Below, piece by piece: positions 38,097 to 51,289 of a stretch of 64,000 nt of DNA (positions within the stretch are counted from its first letter, which is position 1; the number at the start of each line of letters is the position of its first letter). The stretch is from NCBI RefSeq assembly GCF_017654505.1, contig NC_054537.1, positions 74,830,118-74,894,117 of the forward strand, written 5' to 3'. This DNA is from Polyodon spathula. Taxonomy: Eukaryota > Chordata > Actinopteri > Acipenseriformes > Polyodontidae. The notes beneath the pieces were generated by a model. The model saw only the letters and a program-made list of their open reading frames with translations. It was not told where the DNA came from and made no database searches. The position numbers and the translations under genes are program-made.

Positions 38097-38585
38097 AGCT
38101 CCCGAGTGGCACATCCAGCAATGACGCTCTGCGTGGAGTGCAGGATGCGCGCTGTAGCCTGGAGGTCGCAGGTTCGAGTTCAGGCTATGTTATTGCTACC
38201 CATCGCCGGGGGTTCCTAGGGGGAGGCACACAATTGGCCGAGCGCCACCCGGGTAGGGAGGGCTTAGGTCGGCAGGGCAATCCATGGTTCACCGCACACC
38301 AGAGACCCCTGTGGCTGATAGGGCGCCTGCGGGTCTGCAGTGGAGCCATTCAGATTTGTGTTGTCCCCCGGCACTATAGGTCTGGTGGCTTTGCTGTGGC
38401 TCTGCAGTGCGAGAAATGACGGCTTTGCAGGAACACGTTTCGGATGACTCGAGTTTCAGCCTCCATTTTCTGAGATGCCGGGGGGGTGCAGTGGTGAACC
38501 GGGATAAAAATAATAACTGGGCATTCCAAATTGGCGAGAAAACCAGGGTAAAAACCATTGGAGACTACTAAATTAAAAAAAAAAA
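38097..38585 (+). mobile_element. tRNA-headed SINE, full length
   Basis: Head gctcccgagtggcaca, B-box ggttcgagttc, shared body and a 3' end ggcattccaaattgg followed by a poly-A run. Target duplication aaaatgaattactgt (38081-38095) versus aaaatggattgctgt (38586-38600), 13 of 15 identical. Confidence 0.9.
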
Positions 38586-39417
38586 AAAATGGATTGCTGT
38601 AAGTAACAGGAGAAAAATATCCATTAATGTTGCAAAATACACCTTGAATATTCTATAATTATGACTGTGGGTAATAACTTTACAACACATAGAATATTTT
38701 GAAGTGGAAGTTCACCACATGGTTACCGTTTCTATTTCTGTCACAGATAAGGAATTGAAAAACCTATGCTTTGAGAACATTCTGCTGCATCTTTTGTGAT
38801 AATACATTTTAGCACACACATTTGGGTGGATTGACAGAACAAAATTCTGTGTTATTAGCTAGGCCTTCCTCACTTGTGTGAATAATTTCCTATTATCATG
38901 TAATGCTGTTATGCCTTTAGCATATCATACTTTTTCGGCTTCAGAATTAGTTAAATCTAAAGTATGCAAATAACTATTCACTGGGTTGCACTCTGAAAGT
39001 GAAAATTACTCCTATGACATACAATGACATTTAACAGCTCCTTTACTAATGTGTGCTTAATAGCCATAAAAGTGATTAGAATTAGAATTAATGACATTTT
39101 GTACATTCCCACAACATTAGTTTCCCTTTGTTAATACTAGATGCTAATATTTATTTAAAATAAACATGCAGCTTAAAAAACACTTTGGCAGAAATCCTTC
39201 TCTGATATGATTTTAAAAATGTATTCAAGAAAACAAAAAATGTGTACAGTAATTCCCTCAATTTGAGGTTTATTTTGGCCAGTGGGCTCCAGCATTCAAA
39301 TAGTGATCATTTACTGTAGGTTCATAGGGGTTAACCATCCCCACTGTGTTTGTAAATCTACATTTTTCTTCTAAAGTCTGCAAACAGTAGTTCTGCTGGT
39401 TTTCAGATTTGATCATA

Positions 39418-39795
39418 TTAACATAGGAAATGTTGAAAACGAGAAGAGGCCATTCAGCCCATCAACGCTCATCTATTGCTGGGAACACCATGTGCCCCAA
39501 GGCAAAAGCTGCAGTTTTTTTTTTTTTTAATATAGCGTTTTAACTGTTACAACTTCACCTTTGCTGTGTGTTCAACGATGCACATGTTAGCCCCAAGATG
39601 TGTTCTCCGCACACTAGTACATGCTGCTAGATTCTGTCAGCAGGCAACACTTCTGTCAACACCGTTCAGAAGTCTTTGTGTAGTTGAACGCAGCCCTGCC
39701 ATACCATGCAGTATTACTCTTCGTAATTACCTTATGTTCGGGAATAATTTTACTCCGCTTCCATTTGTGTCCTCTAGTCCTACTCTACTTTTGAA
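39418..39795. mobile_element. Fragments of a LINE-type interspersed repeat
   Basis: gagaagaggccattcagcccatc (39440s) and, further on, tccatttgtgtcctctagtcct (39760s) are two phrases that I recognise together from a widespread non-LTR retrotransposon tail in non-teleost fishes. The sequence between them is diverged or inserted. Family assignment is from memory. Confidence 0.35.
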
Positions 39796-40304
39796 ATTTT
39801 TATAGGTTTAACCTTATTTGTACTATTTGGAATTGCACAGTATAAACTTCACTCTCCCATAACCATCTCTTCTCTCATTCAAAAATATTTGATTATTTTA
39901 CTTAGTATACACAGCTCATATAATTGATTTCTTATTTTATATATACAAAAAAAAAAAAAAAATTGCACTCATTGGATAATAGACTTGTCAACTTTAAGGT
40001 TGGCTTCTGCTCTCGTCCCTTTCCCAAGGGAGCAGCAGCCTTCAAAAGTTGAACTTGTGCTGGTGTCGATAAAATAAACCCCATGATGGACATTATTGGC
40101 AGGCAGTAGTAGTTTTGATGCTTGGCTAGCTCTTGTGTACTACTGTGTGTGCCACCACTATAATGATTGCCATACTATATTCTCTATTAACTCTACTTGG
40201 CAGCCTACATGCTTAGGAGTCAAGAATATGTTCTGACAGGTTATAAAAAACGGTCTAACCCTTTTTAAAGCTTTTTATTTCTTTGATAAAACTCTATTTC
40301 TATG

Positions 40305-40305
<1 letters not shown>

Positions 40306-40378
<73 letters not shown>
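40306..40378. repeat. (TA)n array left of a Tc1 element
   Basis: About 35 TA units, abutting the transposon end. Confidence 0.95.
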
Positions 40379-40381
<3 letters not shown>

Positions 40382-41925
40382 CCTATAGAAAGTCTACACC
40401 CCCTTTCAACATTTTCAACTTTTGTTGCCTTATAGCCTGGAATTAAAATGCATTAATAAATAAATAAATAAATATTTTCATTTATCTACACATCCTACCC
40501 CACAACTTCCAAGTGAAAAAAATATTCTAGAAATGTGTAGAAAATTGATTAAAAATAAAAACTTATATAGCTTGATTGGATAAGTGTCCACCCCCCTTGT
40601 AATAGCAATCCTAATTTAGCTCAGGTGTAACCAATTTCCTTCAAAATCACACACCAAGTCAAGTGGCCTCCACCTGTGTTAAATTGTAGTGATTGACATG
40701 ATTTCAGGATAAAATCAGCAGTTCCTGTAGGTTCCCTCTGCTGGATAGTGCATTTCAAAGCAAAGACTCAACCATGAGCACCAAGGCGCTTTCAAAAGAA
40801 CTCCGGGACAAAGTTGTTGAAAGGCACAGATCAGGTGATGGGTATAAAAAAATATCAAAGGCCTTGAATATCCCTTGGAACATGGTCAAGACCATTATTA
40901 AGAAGTAGAAATTGTATGGCACCACCAAGACCCTGCCTAGATCAGACTGTCCCTCCAAACTGGATGACAAAGCAAGAAAGAGACTGATCAGAGAGGCTAC
41001 CAAGAGGCCAATGGGAACTTTACAAGAGCTACAGGTTTTTATGGCCAAGACTGGTCAAAGTGTGTATGTGACAACAATATGCCAAACACTCCACAAATAT
41101 GGCCTGTATGGTAGGGTGGCGAGAAGGAAGCCATTACAAAAGAAAGCCCACCTTGAATCCCGTTTGAAGTATGCAAAACAACACTCTGGAGATTCTGTAG
41201 CCATGTGGCAAAAAGTTTTGTGGTCTGACAAAACCAAAATGGAACATTTTGGCCTAAATGCAAAGTGTTATGTTTGGCGCAAACCCAACACAGCGCATCA
41301 CCCAAAGAACACCATTCGTGTTGTGAGGCATGGTGGTGGCAGCATCATGTTATGGGGATGTTTCTCATCGGCAGGGCCTGGGGCACTTGTCAGGACAGAA
41401 GGGAAAATGAATGGAGCAAAGTACAGAGAACTCCTTGAGGAAAACCTGCTGCCCTCTGCAAGAAAGCTGAAACTGGGATGGAAGTTCACCTTTCAGCATG
41501 ACAACGACCCAAAGCACACAGTCAAAGCTACACTGGAGTGGCTAAGGAACAAAAAGGTAAATGTCCTTGAGTGGCCCAGTCAGAGCCCCGACCTAGGAAC
41601 TTGACAGAGTTTGAACAGTTTTGTGAAGAAGAATGGTCAAATATTGTCAAATCTAGGTAAATGTAGACTCACAGCTGTAATTGCTGCCAAAGGTGCTTCC
41701 ACCAAGTATTAACTCAGGGGGGTGGAGACTTATCCAATTATGATCTTTCAGTTTTGTATTTTTAATATATAATTATTTTCTGATAAAAACTTTTTTCCCC
41801 TTAACAGTGTGGAGTATGGGATATAGATAAGTGGAAAAAACCCTCATTTAAATGCATGAAACTCTGAGGCACTGACACAACAAAATGTGAAAAAAGTTCA
41901 AGAGGGTGTAGACTTTCTATAGGCA

Positions 41926-41928
<3 letters not shown>
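40379..41928 (+). mobile_element. Tc1-type transposon, about 1.55 kb
   Basis: The ends gcctatagaaagtctacacc and, reversed, ggtgtagactttctataggc are inverted repeats; the right end has the fuller CAGTGCC terminus while the left has lost its first bases to the TA array. Both flanks are (TA)n, so it inserted into, or expanded, a TA array. It contains one transposase remnant. Confidence 0.9.
40774..41604 (+). pseudogene. Tc1 transposase remnant
   Basis: The frame opens with MSTKALSKELRDKVV, the usual start of a Tc1-like transposase. A TAG at 40906 replaces what is normally a Trp codon. The paired helix-turn-helix region and the first catalytic Asp (LWSDKTK, codon 41227) are present, and the second Asp lies in FQHDNDPKH (codon 41500). 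A deletion after SQSPDL (about 41595) removes the NPIENLW segment with the third acidic residue and shifts the frame. Further transposase tail sequence is recognisable to about 41710. It is inactive. Confidence 0.9.

Positions 41929-42003
<75 letters not shown>
41929..42003. repeat. (TA)n array right of the Tc1 element
   Basis: About 37 TA units. Confidence 0.95.
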
Positions 42004-42009
<6 letters not shown>

Positions 42010-42310
42010 CAATACCATTCCAGCCGTAAAGGCACAGAAAGGAAAAAGACAGCAACCACAATCCACAATCAAGGTTTCAACAAAAAAAAAAAAAAAGTAT
42101 TCTTAGAAAAATTTGCTTATGCATTTTAACAGCATGTCTTCATCAGAGCAATACATGAAACATGCATCTCAGACCTTAAATACATACCGCACCCACAATC
42201 ATAGCTATGACAATTGGTTGCACGTGATAATCTATTCTAAAATTCATACTCATTACATCATTAGGTTAAATAATTGATTGACTTAAATATTAACAACCTT
42301 TTATATATAC

Positions 42311-42519
42311 AGTCTGATCTGAGTCCAACAGAACATCTGTGGGACCAAATCACCAGTGCCATCCACAAGAGACAACTGCTACCAGCCAACCTTCACCAGC
42401 TGGCTGCAGCTGCACAGGAAGAGTGGCGGAACATCCCACAGCAGTCTATCCAGAGGCTGATCAGGTCTATGCTTCAACGCTGCCAGGATTGTGTTAAGGC
42501 TCAGGGAGGTCATACCTAA
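42311..42519 (+). pseudogene. C-terminal fragment of another Tc1-family transposase
   Basis: Reads SDLSPTEHLWDQI, then AAQEEWRNIPQQSIQRLIRSM, ending at a TAA. The PTEHLWD segment carries the third catalytic acidic residue of a DDE transposase. It differs from the element just upstream, so it is a separate family, truncated at its 5' side. Confidence 0.8.
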
Positions 42520-43380
42520 TACTAACTTTGTAATGTTTTCATTTTGACAGTGTGTACGTTTCATACTGAAAACTTATCACTTTTTTTTATCTGTATTTTT
42601 TTTTCACAATTTCTGTGATTTTGTTTGATGTCTATGTTTAAAATATTTGATTAAATCCCTACATTTTTCAGTTAGATCCAGTTTTAACACATATCTGTAT
42701 TAGAGGGTATTTATGCATAAAAATGTAGATCAGTGAAGCACTGACAAACTAGTAGCATTATGAAATCACCTTAATGCAAGCCAAGTGGAAGCGAGGTCTG
42801 TATTCACCAGATCTCTTACTGTTTGTTGTAATTGCCAAAATCCCACACCTCCAGAGTGATATATAGGAAATGACGGGGCCCAATGTTGATGGACAGCCCA
42901 ATCTCTCAGCCAGATAGTTTAAAGAAGGATATGTCATTCTGTTCTACCACCACATGTCACTGGCATCGTTTCAGTGCTAAATACGTATTGGCAAAATGTC
43001 TGTGCCAATGTTGTGAGCACACAGGCTTACATTTCCATGTTGATTTCTTGGCCACTTGGGATACGGAATGGATTTTTGTACTAATAGATCTGAATGGTGA
43101 TTAAGCCTCTCATAATATCATTGTATCACCAAGACAAAAATATGCCTCCCCCTCCCCCTCCACCTCCACATACACACACACCCCATACCCACACCCACAC
43201 ATTTACGCTACCCTGGAACAGATAGTTTTGAAGTAGTAGTCACTCTTGAGTTCTTTCTGGTTGTGTAATTTTTATATTACTTCTGTACAGACTATGTCGC
43301 AAATGCTTAGAGGTATATGGGTTAAAAAATAAGTTCCATATTTAGATATATAAAGATTCTGGATCATTCCATTGGCTTTA
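42520..43380. other. Intergenic, no gene seen
   Basis: AT-rich, with a CCT/CA-rich low-complexity stretch at 43143-43200. Confidence 0.5.
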
Positions 43381-43923
43381 CAGTAGAACCTCAGAGTTAC
43401 GAACACCAAACTTACGAACTGACTGGTCTACTGAACACCTCACTTTTAAACAGAAGTATAGAACTCACTCAACCATGCGTGCATTGCAACCAGTTAGGCC
43501 CTCCTGTACGTGGTGTGCTGGTCATGAAGGCAAAATTGCTGTATCAACAAATGTATCCAGACAGGTGAGGCAGATTGCAAAGCAAGTACGGACAATTTTA
43601 CGAGGAACATTTTGCCAAGGGAGGTAAACAAGCACTACAGTAATCCATATTATCCTGGATGTTTAAATCTGTGTTTTTGTTACAGTAACAATTTCAATAG
43701 TAACTTAAATCTAGCCTTTTCCATGTATAGTCACTTTAGAACCACAACAATATCAGTATTGCATTACTATGCTGTATCCTTGTATTATTCGCCAGATTGA
43801 GGGTGAAGATAGAAGATGTATGCATTTATTAACGCCATTGAAAACTGATTTTCAGACTTATGGACATTGCAGACCTACGAACAGTTTTCATTCTCAAGGT
43901 GTTCGTAACTCTTAGGTTCTGTA
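43381..43923. mobile_element. Tigger/pogo-like non-autonomous element
   Basis: The ends CAGTAGAACCTCAGAGTTACG and, reversed, cgtaactcttaggttctgta are inverted repeats of the type seen in Tigger elements, and the site is flanked by TA. No complete protein is seen inside. Confidence 0.65.
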
Positions 43924-45080
43924 GTAGTTTGAATTGTGTAGCAGAATGTGAACTGAACACAGCAAGTGGTTATGTATTACTGGTAACTGTAAGATGATTT
44001 ATTACCATCAGGGGGTAGTCTCTCACCACTCTTACAAATTTATGAATTAGGGAATTAACCCGCATAACTTAGAGATAGTCAGAATCAAACCAGGAAAGTT
44101 GCAATCCCTAGCACTATATGTCTTTTTGGTTGAGTTGTGCCTTCATAGAAGTTGATATACACTATGAATCACAATCTATGCTTAACAAAGGGGTCAGCTC
44201 ATCACAGTTGGTATATTGGTCAAGTTCTGAATTGGAATAAAAAAGAATAGGTCTAATACTAGTGAATTTTTACAAAAAAAGAAACGGGTCAAAAGGAAAC
44301 AAGGACCCTTAGGATTTATAAGCAGAATTTGTTAGATAGGAGGCTTGTTAAATGTGATGTGCTGTACCTTGAAGGTGGACATTTTTTCTTTTATCTTGCA
44401 GTCTTAGCACCAGCAAGCAACTATTAAATATATAGCTCAATATTGTGTCTTGGGGTTCACATGTAAAGCTCTATGTCCACTACATTAACAGCTGACTTAT
44501 TATTTATTATGCTTTATTAAATGTTTACACTCCACCATAACTGTTCCTATTTCTAAAGTCACTCATGTTCCACATCTAAAAGATAGTCCTTGCTTACTTA
44601 TATCAGACACCTTTGTCTTGCTTATGTTGGATTTTAAACTCAAACAGAACTCAACATTCCCACAATGTGAGAGACAAACAGTTTAGCTGTTTGAACTGTA
44701 AGCGTAACGAAAGAGCAAAAAAACAAATCCAATTACCAAATTAACAATCAATTGAATCTCATTGTCAAACAAGTATAAGTTAGGAAGAAATGTTTTAAGT
44801 GGAATTGAGAGGAACAGTAGTTCCTCGTGCCAAGTTATCAGCCTCTCTAAGAGCAAGGATAGTTTACGTGTTTTCAGGGTATTGGCGCAGCAAAAGTAAA
44901 TCAGCCTAAAGCACCATTTCACTTTTAATTTGTAGTTCCCAACACTCTTAGGTGAAATGTAGAAAAAAAAAGTCAATACCTTCATACAGTAACAGCAATA
45001 TGTCTTTTACTTGTCTTGTGTTTTTCAGGCACAATAAAAGCGGATTGAACTTGCATAAAAAACCACACACCGAGTCAATA
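43924..45080. other. Intergenic, no feature seen
   Basis: AT-rich unique sequence; the minus-strand frame near 44683-44985 has no recognisable motif. Confidence 0.5.
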
Positions 45081-45166
45081 GAAACAACTGGGGCAACCTT
45101 GGCCCCCATCGGTTTTACAGTTGTGTCTATTTGCTTTGTGCTGGGCAAGGTTGCCCCAGTGGTTTC
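45081..45166. repeat. 21-bp inverted repeat, probable small MITE
   Basis: gaaacaactggggcaacctt(g) at 45081-45101 and its reverse complement with one mismatch at 45146-45166, separated by 44 bases. Confidence 0.7.
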
Positions 45167-45337
45167 TTGAAACTTGGCTTGTGTTTTTTGATATCTCCAC
45201 TTTAAATGGCTGGGCACTTTTGATAACTTGGCATTTTTTTCATATTTCCAATGAGTTTTTTTTTCAGATAAACAACTCAAAGGGAAAGGTGTACTAAGAT
45301 GGGCCAGTCACAGTGCAAATATACTGCAGTTTGCATT

Positions 45338-45884
45338 TTAATTGCAACACGTTATCCATCCATCAACAGTCCAAAGCACCTTTGACCATTGTTCCATATT
45401 TCTGTGTTCTTGTGCATATTTTAGCCTTTTAGTCTTGTTCCCCTTTCTTAACAGAGGTATTCTTACTGCAACACATCCTTTAAGTCGTGATTTCAAGAGT
45501 GTCCTTCGTACTGTTGATTTGATGGACAATGACACATAAGTGCCTTCTGCCAGTTCTGTTATCAATTCAACTTTTGTCTTCTTTCTGTTCCTTAAGGATA
45601 TTATCTTCAAGTATTGCTCATCCCTGTTAGACACCTTTTTGTGTCTTCCAGTCCTGGGTTTGTCAATTATAGATGATGTTTCTCTGTACTTGTTGATTAT
45701 TGTTTGGATACCACACCTTGAAAATCGAGTGATGCGAGCTATTTCACTCAATGTGTTTCCTTCCTTATGCAAGTAAAGGTTGTTATAATAGTAGAAAACA
45801 CTAGTGGGGGCTTTGAGTAAATTGTTAATGCTCATAATTCATCAGAGTAGAAAAATGCAACATGTCTAAGACTTTTGCATAGCA
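45338..45884 (-). mobile_element. 5' half of a Tc1-type transposon with transposase fragment
   Basis: On the minus strand the element starts beside a short TA run (tgctatgcaaaagtcttag, a Tc1-like terminus). A 165-codon frame at 45835-45338 includes the helix-turn-helix region (EIARITRFSRCGIQTIINKY, then KPRTGRHKKVS). It ends at KVLWT, exactly where the first catalytic Asp would follow. The rest of the transposase and the other end are missing. Confidence 0.8.
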
Positions 45885-48800
45885 ATATATATATATGAAG
45901 GCAGTTTAATCCCATCTGAATCTACAGTGAGACCCCCAAATATAAAATGTGTTTCTATTAAAAAGCTTTTCATAATCATACAGTAGCCACTCGCTAAACC
46001 GGGTATGTTTGTTTGACATTAGGTTTCAGGTTTAAAAAAAAAACAAACAAAAAAAAAAAAAAAACAATTGCACAGACATAAATTTATGCTCAATGAATTT
46101 TAAATGTATTAATCATTGCGCTGAAATAACACTAATGTTTTTTGGGTAGGCTACACATTACATTATGAAAAAATATATAAATCTGTACAGTACACCTATA
46201 CACTATATAGTACAGAAGTAAAATCAAATGAACACCTAGTGCACTTATACTTTCTTTCTTGGCAGCCTAGACAATTAACACAAAATAGATTTTGGTGCTG
46301 CATTGATAAGTTATGATACTTGCAGGAGGACAGTCAATTCTTGTTAATACGAATTTCAATCATTATACAGTACCACTAATTCATATTATCATGAGTAGCC
46401 TATAAGCCAAATCTATACTCTCCGTTTTTATTTAAGTTAATGGTGTAGTGCTAAATTGTGCAGAATTACAAACCACTTGCACATTAATAGAATAGATGTG
46501 TTTCCTATTCCTATACAGAGGATCAGAATGAACTAGAGGGATTAGTGTGCAGTCTATTGTTCCCTGGTTTTAGGGAAAAATCGTTATTTCGATGTTCACC
46601 TCAAAAATGCTTTGAGCACAACTGGCAATGCATGAGGAAAGACGGACTGGGAAATGCCAGCAATGATTGTGACTGTTTAAAACATGCTTTCAAATGTTCT
46701 TAAAAAACGTATGCAATTGTAAGTGTTGCAATTGTCTGCAGCTTTTGTACATCTCATTGTAATATTTGAGAACCCTGATTTGCATCTCCACCCCCTTTGT
46801 GCAGGAATACCCATAAGTACATATTCATCTGAGGTTGAACCGCAAAGAAAAACTGCTGCTGCAAAACATTCCCTAAAAAGTTACAAAAAGCATTGCGTCT
46901 GATTAGTACATTTCACCCTAGACTTCCGACTCGTTTGCAACTGGTTTGCAACTATTGTGACAGGCGCAACGCTTTAGTAAACCTACCCCAATGTGTTGAA
47001 TCAGTAAGAAAATAATGTGCTTAACAGCACTCGAAACAGTGAATTATATTTACCGATTCAATCTCTTATATACATGATGCATTTTATAAACTACAAAAAC
47101 AAAATCAAAGCTTGTTATACTAGAAGTCAGCAAGAATTCTTAAAATACTTTTTTAAATAGTATTAACACAAAATGGTGTTTCATGTTTTGTATAGACTTT
47201 TACCACTCAAAAAGCAAAACAAATGATCTTTGGGCACACAGTTCATTTTCAATACTATTTCTTACTGCACACATGTGTTCCTTACACACCAGTTGTGGAA
47301 GGTGTCAGCACATGCAAGTCATTTCTTTCTTTTGTATTTTACTTGACAATCACTTTTGTAATCCTCTGTCCCAGACATGCTTATCAAGCACAGCAGGTGG
47401 AATCTTCTGTTACTGGCTGTGGAAAGTCTCTCAGCTACATAAAGGAACCTCTTCAGCCAAGTAAATGCAGAGTCAATATGGGAAGTTGTTGAGTACAACA
47501 ACAATATTATAGACAAAATCAGAATGACTTTGTGACTGTTTATGAAATTCTTCTAACCCTTATGATTCTATACACTCTAAATAGAAATGCATTTATTTTT
47601 CTAAGTTTTAAATTAAAAGGTGACACACTACAGTAAGATATAAAATAATATACCGTGTAACACACTTTGTTATGATGTCCAACTTCAGTTTAGTTTAGCC
47701 GAATCATACTGCACATTCTAAACTAATAAACGAGACAGGAAATGAGGTCCTCAAATTAATTTGGGGGGATTTTTTTTTTTATAGAGCATGTATAAATTGT
47801 AATATAACACAATTCAAACAAAATGGCTGTACCAGCTTCTGACTGCAAGTTTTAGCATTCTGTGCCATACTAAGAGTTGAATTATGATTGAGGTTATAGA
47901 TTTTTTGTGTAAATGTAGCACATTACTTTACTCAGTTTATTGTTGCATCACCGACCATCAGCTTTTACCTGTAGACCAGCTTTTTAGTTCAAATCAGTTG
48001 CATTGCTAGAATGACAAACCCCACAATGCCACAACCATCCCTCTGCAATGTGTAATAGAATAATACAAATTCAGCACTCACTTGTTATAAGATGTTGGTA
48101 TTCTGTGTAACTGCTTATAACAAGTCCTGGTCAGATCTCCTGTTTACCCCCTTAGGCCATTCCACTAACTCCAATCTGGTTTTAAGGTGGTATAGAAATG
48201 GCTCCCAAATACAGCATTAAAATATTTTAGGGTATTTTGTGGTAGACAACAGTTACAAAAAGTTAATATTTTTCCCCAGACTAATCACATAAATCATAAT
48301 CTTTTTTTTTTTTTTAAACAAAATAAAACATACAGTTGGATTTAATATAGAATTGTACAGCAACAATATTTATAAATCCTTTACAATTTAACTAAAGGTC
48401 TTTGGACTTTGCAACCCCCCACAAAAATAAACCCTGCTTTATTGAAAACAAAAACTAAAAAAAACTATTAAAAGTTCTTAAATCATACCTGCATTGTTTT
48501 CCAATTGTTCAAGCATGCAGTACGTGTAAACTGGTAAATTAAATTATTAGATCTCACATGCATAAAAAAACTTGGATAGCACACCTGCTAAAGTGAAATG
48601 CTGGTCTAAACCCCAGAGAAAACTATTTTCTTAAGGCGCCGTTTGTGTGTGTGGTTGATTTCAACATTTGCATCTTAAAGTGAAATCAAAGTTTGTATCA
48701 TAACAGGCTACCAATGATGGTAAAAAAAAATAATAATTGCACAGTCGTCCTTTGCAAATTGGCCCCAAAAAGTGTTTTTCACACTAGCACAAGGCTTTCA

Positions 48801-50142
48801 CTGTAACTAAACACATTTTAAGGTGTTGCATTGAGTGTAATCTATTCCAGGTGGTCTTGATCTCAACGTTTTCAACACAATCTTTTCTTTGACTAAGAAA
48901 CTAATTATTTTCTGCAACGACGTGTAAAAAAAAGAGATTGACAGCATCTGAGATGGATGATAATAACTTAATGGACATGTTTAAGAATCTAATATAATAG
49001 AGGCATTTCTTTAAAATAACAGCAGGTGGCGTTCAATAGCAACCAGAGTATTGTTTTGTGAGAATAAAGTTGTGACACTTGTACAGATTGTTAACATTAT
49101 AAGACAAGAATGCCCCTAGAATATTCCAATTGGAGAAGCTAATGGTCACCTCAAGTTTTAAGAGAGACAGAGGAAAAATCCTTCTTGTCTAAAGCAAAAA
49201 AGGGTTTATATTTAAACAGCTGAAGCATCTCACATTTTAAGTTATGCAGGTTATAGAGGAATACAAAGTACTGTAGTTGATACTTTTACAATACAATTAG
49301 CTTTATTATAGAAAAGATCATAGGGGGCACAACTAGCCAAACACAAATTATCTCCAGACCCCCTACGCAGCCATTTCACTAGGCTGGAGTACAATTTTAA
49401 GTGGTGTTCATTTCTTAATTTTAGTACATTTACACTGTTTTATAAAAAAGGGAAAGAAATATCCACTCTTCTTTTTACTATACACAACCTCTAAGCTAGC
49501 AATCTTTACCAATGACGTTATTAAAGGGGGGGTTCACACGGTACAACATGTGTAACAACATTTTGAATAAAATACGTTGTACAGAAGTCGCTGAATAAAA
49601 CTTATTTTCAGTTTGTGTTAACATCTGATCCCTTGTATCTAATTAATGTGCAACTTTTGTAAAACCAAAATAAGTAAAAAATGATTTTAGGTACCTCAAC
49701 AGAAAAAAAAAAAAAAAAAAAAAAAATAGTAACGAAATTGTATGCACCTGATTTATTTAAAAATGGCAATTTCTAGTCCCTTTTTGATGGCAACCGCCTA
49801 ATGATACAGCAAGTTGATTTAAACATGTGTCTCGGGCAGACTTTTGCCTAGTGTTCCAAAATGGCTTCAGCTGTTCAAAACGATTTACTTTCTGTTATCG
49901 GTATTTGCTGCGCAGTATTAATGATGACGATGAAAAACAAAAAGGGAAAACAAAATGTTGGCTATTTTGATGGAAACCTGATCAACTTTGTAACGGAAAC
50001 ACTACAAGTAAAACTTTTTTTTTTTTTTAAATACAGGACTACGTTTTCAGGTTTTAAACCAAGAGAATATAGTGTAAATTCTGAACAACTGTTGATTGAC
50101 AGGGATGTCAAGGTTAAATACATTTCAGTATACATACATAGG

Positions 50143-50146
<4 letters not shown>
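45885..50146. other. Intergenic, AT-rich, no gene seen
   Basis: Mostly unique AT-rich sequence with homopolymer runs. A stretch at 46850-46990 (gcgcaacgctttagtaaacc at its right edge) resembles a Harbinger-type terminus without an obvious partner. Confidence 0.5.

Positions 50147-50201
<55 letters not shown>
50147..50201. repeat. (TA)n microsatellite
   Basis: About 27 TA units; the open frame across it is an artefact. Confidence 0.95.
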
Positions 50202-50203
<2 letters not shown>

Positions 50204-50530
50204 CTTTATTTTTTTATCTGTCTATATTGTGTGAAACCTAACGTTTACACAGCCCTACAAAATTGCTAGTATTATTAATAGACTGATAGGACTCGTTCAG
50301 TGACAAAACTACGGTGACCACCCATCCCTAATTGGGTGGGACAGTCCCAAAATGTATTTGTCCCAAGTTCGTAGACACAGTGCAAACTTACAGTTTAGTG
50401 CCACAGTCAAACCATAGCATATCTGTTTATAGCACATCATAGTACTGCCCTGCCGTTTTATTTTGCAATGCCCGACACTCACTCGCCAGTTAAAACAATA
50501 CAGAAATATACACGTATGTATATATCCAAT

Positions 50531-50577
50531 CGCCCCCCCCCCCCCCCCCCCCCCCAGAAACCCCCACCCCCCCCCCA
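50531..50577. repeat. Poly-C tract
   Basis: About 24 consecutive C, then agaaa and further C-runs. On the minus strand this is a G-run able in principle to form a quadruplex. Confidence 0.95.
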
Positions 50578-50660
50578 GTGTGTCATGCGTGTTGATACCA
50601 CACAGTACGCACAACTATGGAGTGCCATTTGTGCCAAAACTATCCGGCAGTTCAAAACAA

Positions 50661-50830
50661 TTAGTTTGTTAATTTGTCAATTTGTCAATTTGTTTGTCAA
50701 TTTGTGAATTGGTCAATTTGTCCAGCAATTCTTCTATAAATTTGTCAATCCATACAGTAATTCGTAAACGTATTTGTTAATTAATCTAATAATTAATTAA
50801 TTAATTTGTCAATTAATTAATACGAAAGGC
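50661..50830. repeat. Degenerate tandem repeat of TTTGTCAA/TTAATTAA units
   Basis: aatttgtc-type 8-9-bp units recur at least six times, then grade into an aattaatt array. Confidence 0.8.
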
Positions 50831-51289
50831 TGTACCGACCTGCAAATTTCCAATCATCCAGACAAACTTCCCAACAACCAGACAAACTTCCAACTGTCAA
50901 TCTCGCACTGTGCCGAAAACACTGCAACCTTTCTAGCCAATGGGAGCACACATTAATATTTTAATCAATAAAAATCTACCCCCACTTAAAACTGCTTTAG
51001 AAGGGTGTTTCAAAAGATATTCTATTTAACAAGATACTCGACTCCGTTGATTTTCAATGGAGAGTTCCGTCTCACTGCACATTGTGATATATAGAGAGTT
51101 AGGCAAAAAAAATGTTGCTGGTTTTTGCCATGTTAAAAAAATGCATAAAACTTTTGAAATAGATTTCACATTTGCCCAAGGCCTTTTTAAGAAAATGGCA
51201 ACATTATCAAATTATGACAATAAGTAGTTGTTATGAAAAATGCTATTTTCTAAGCAATGTCCCGTTCGTTGGCGCATGCGCAAACATCG

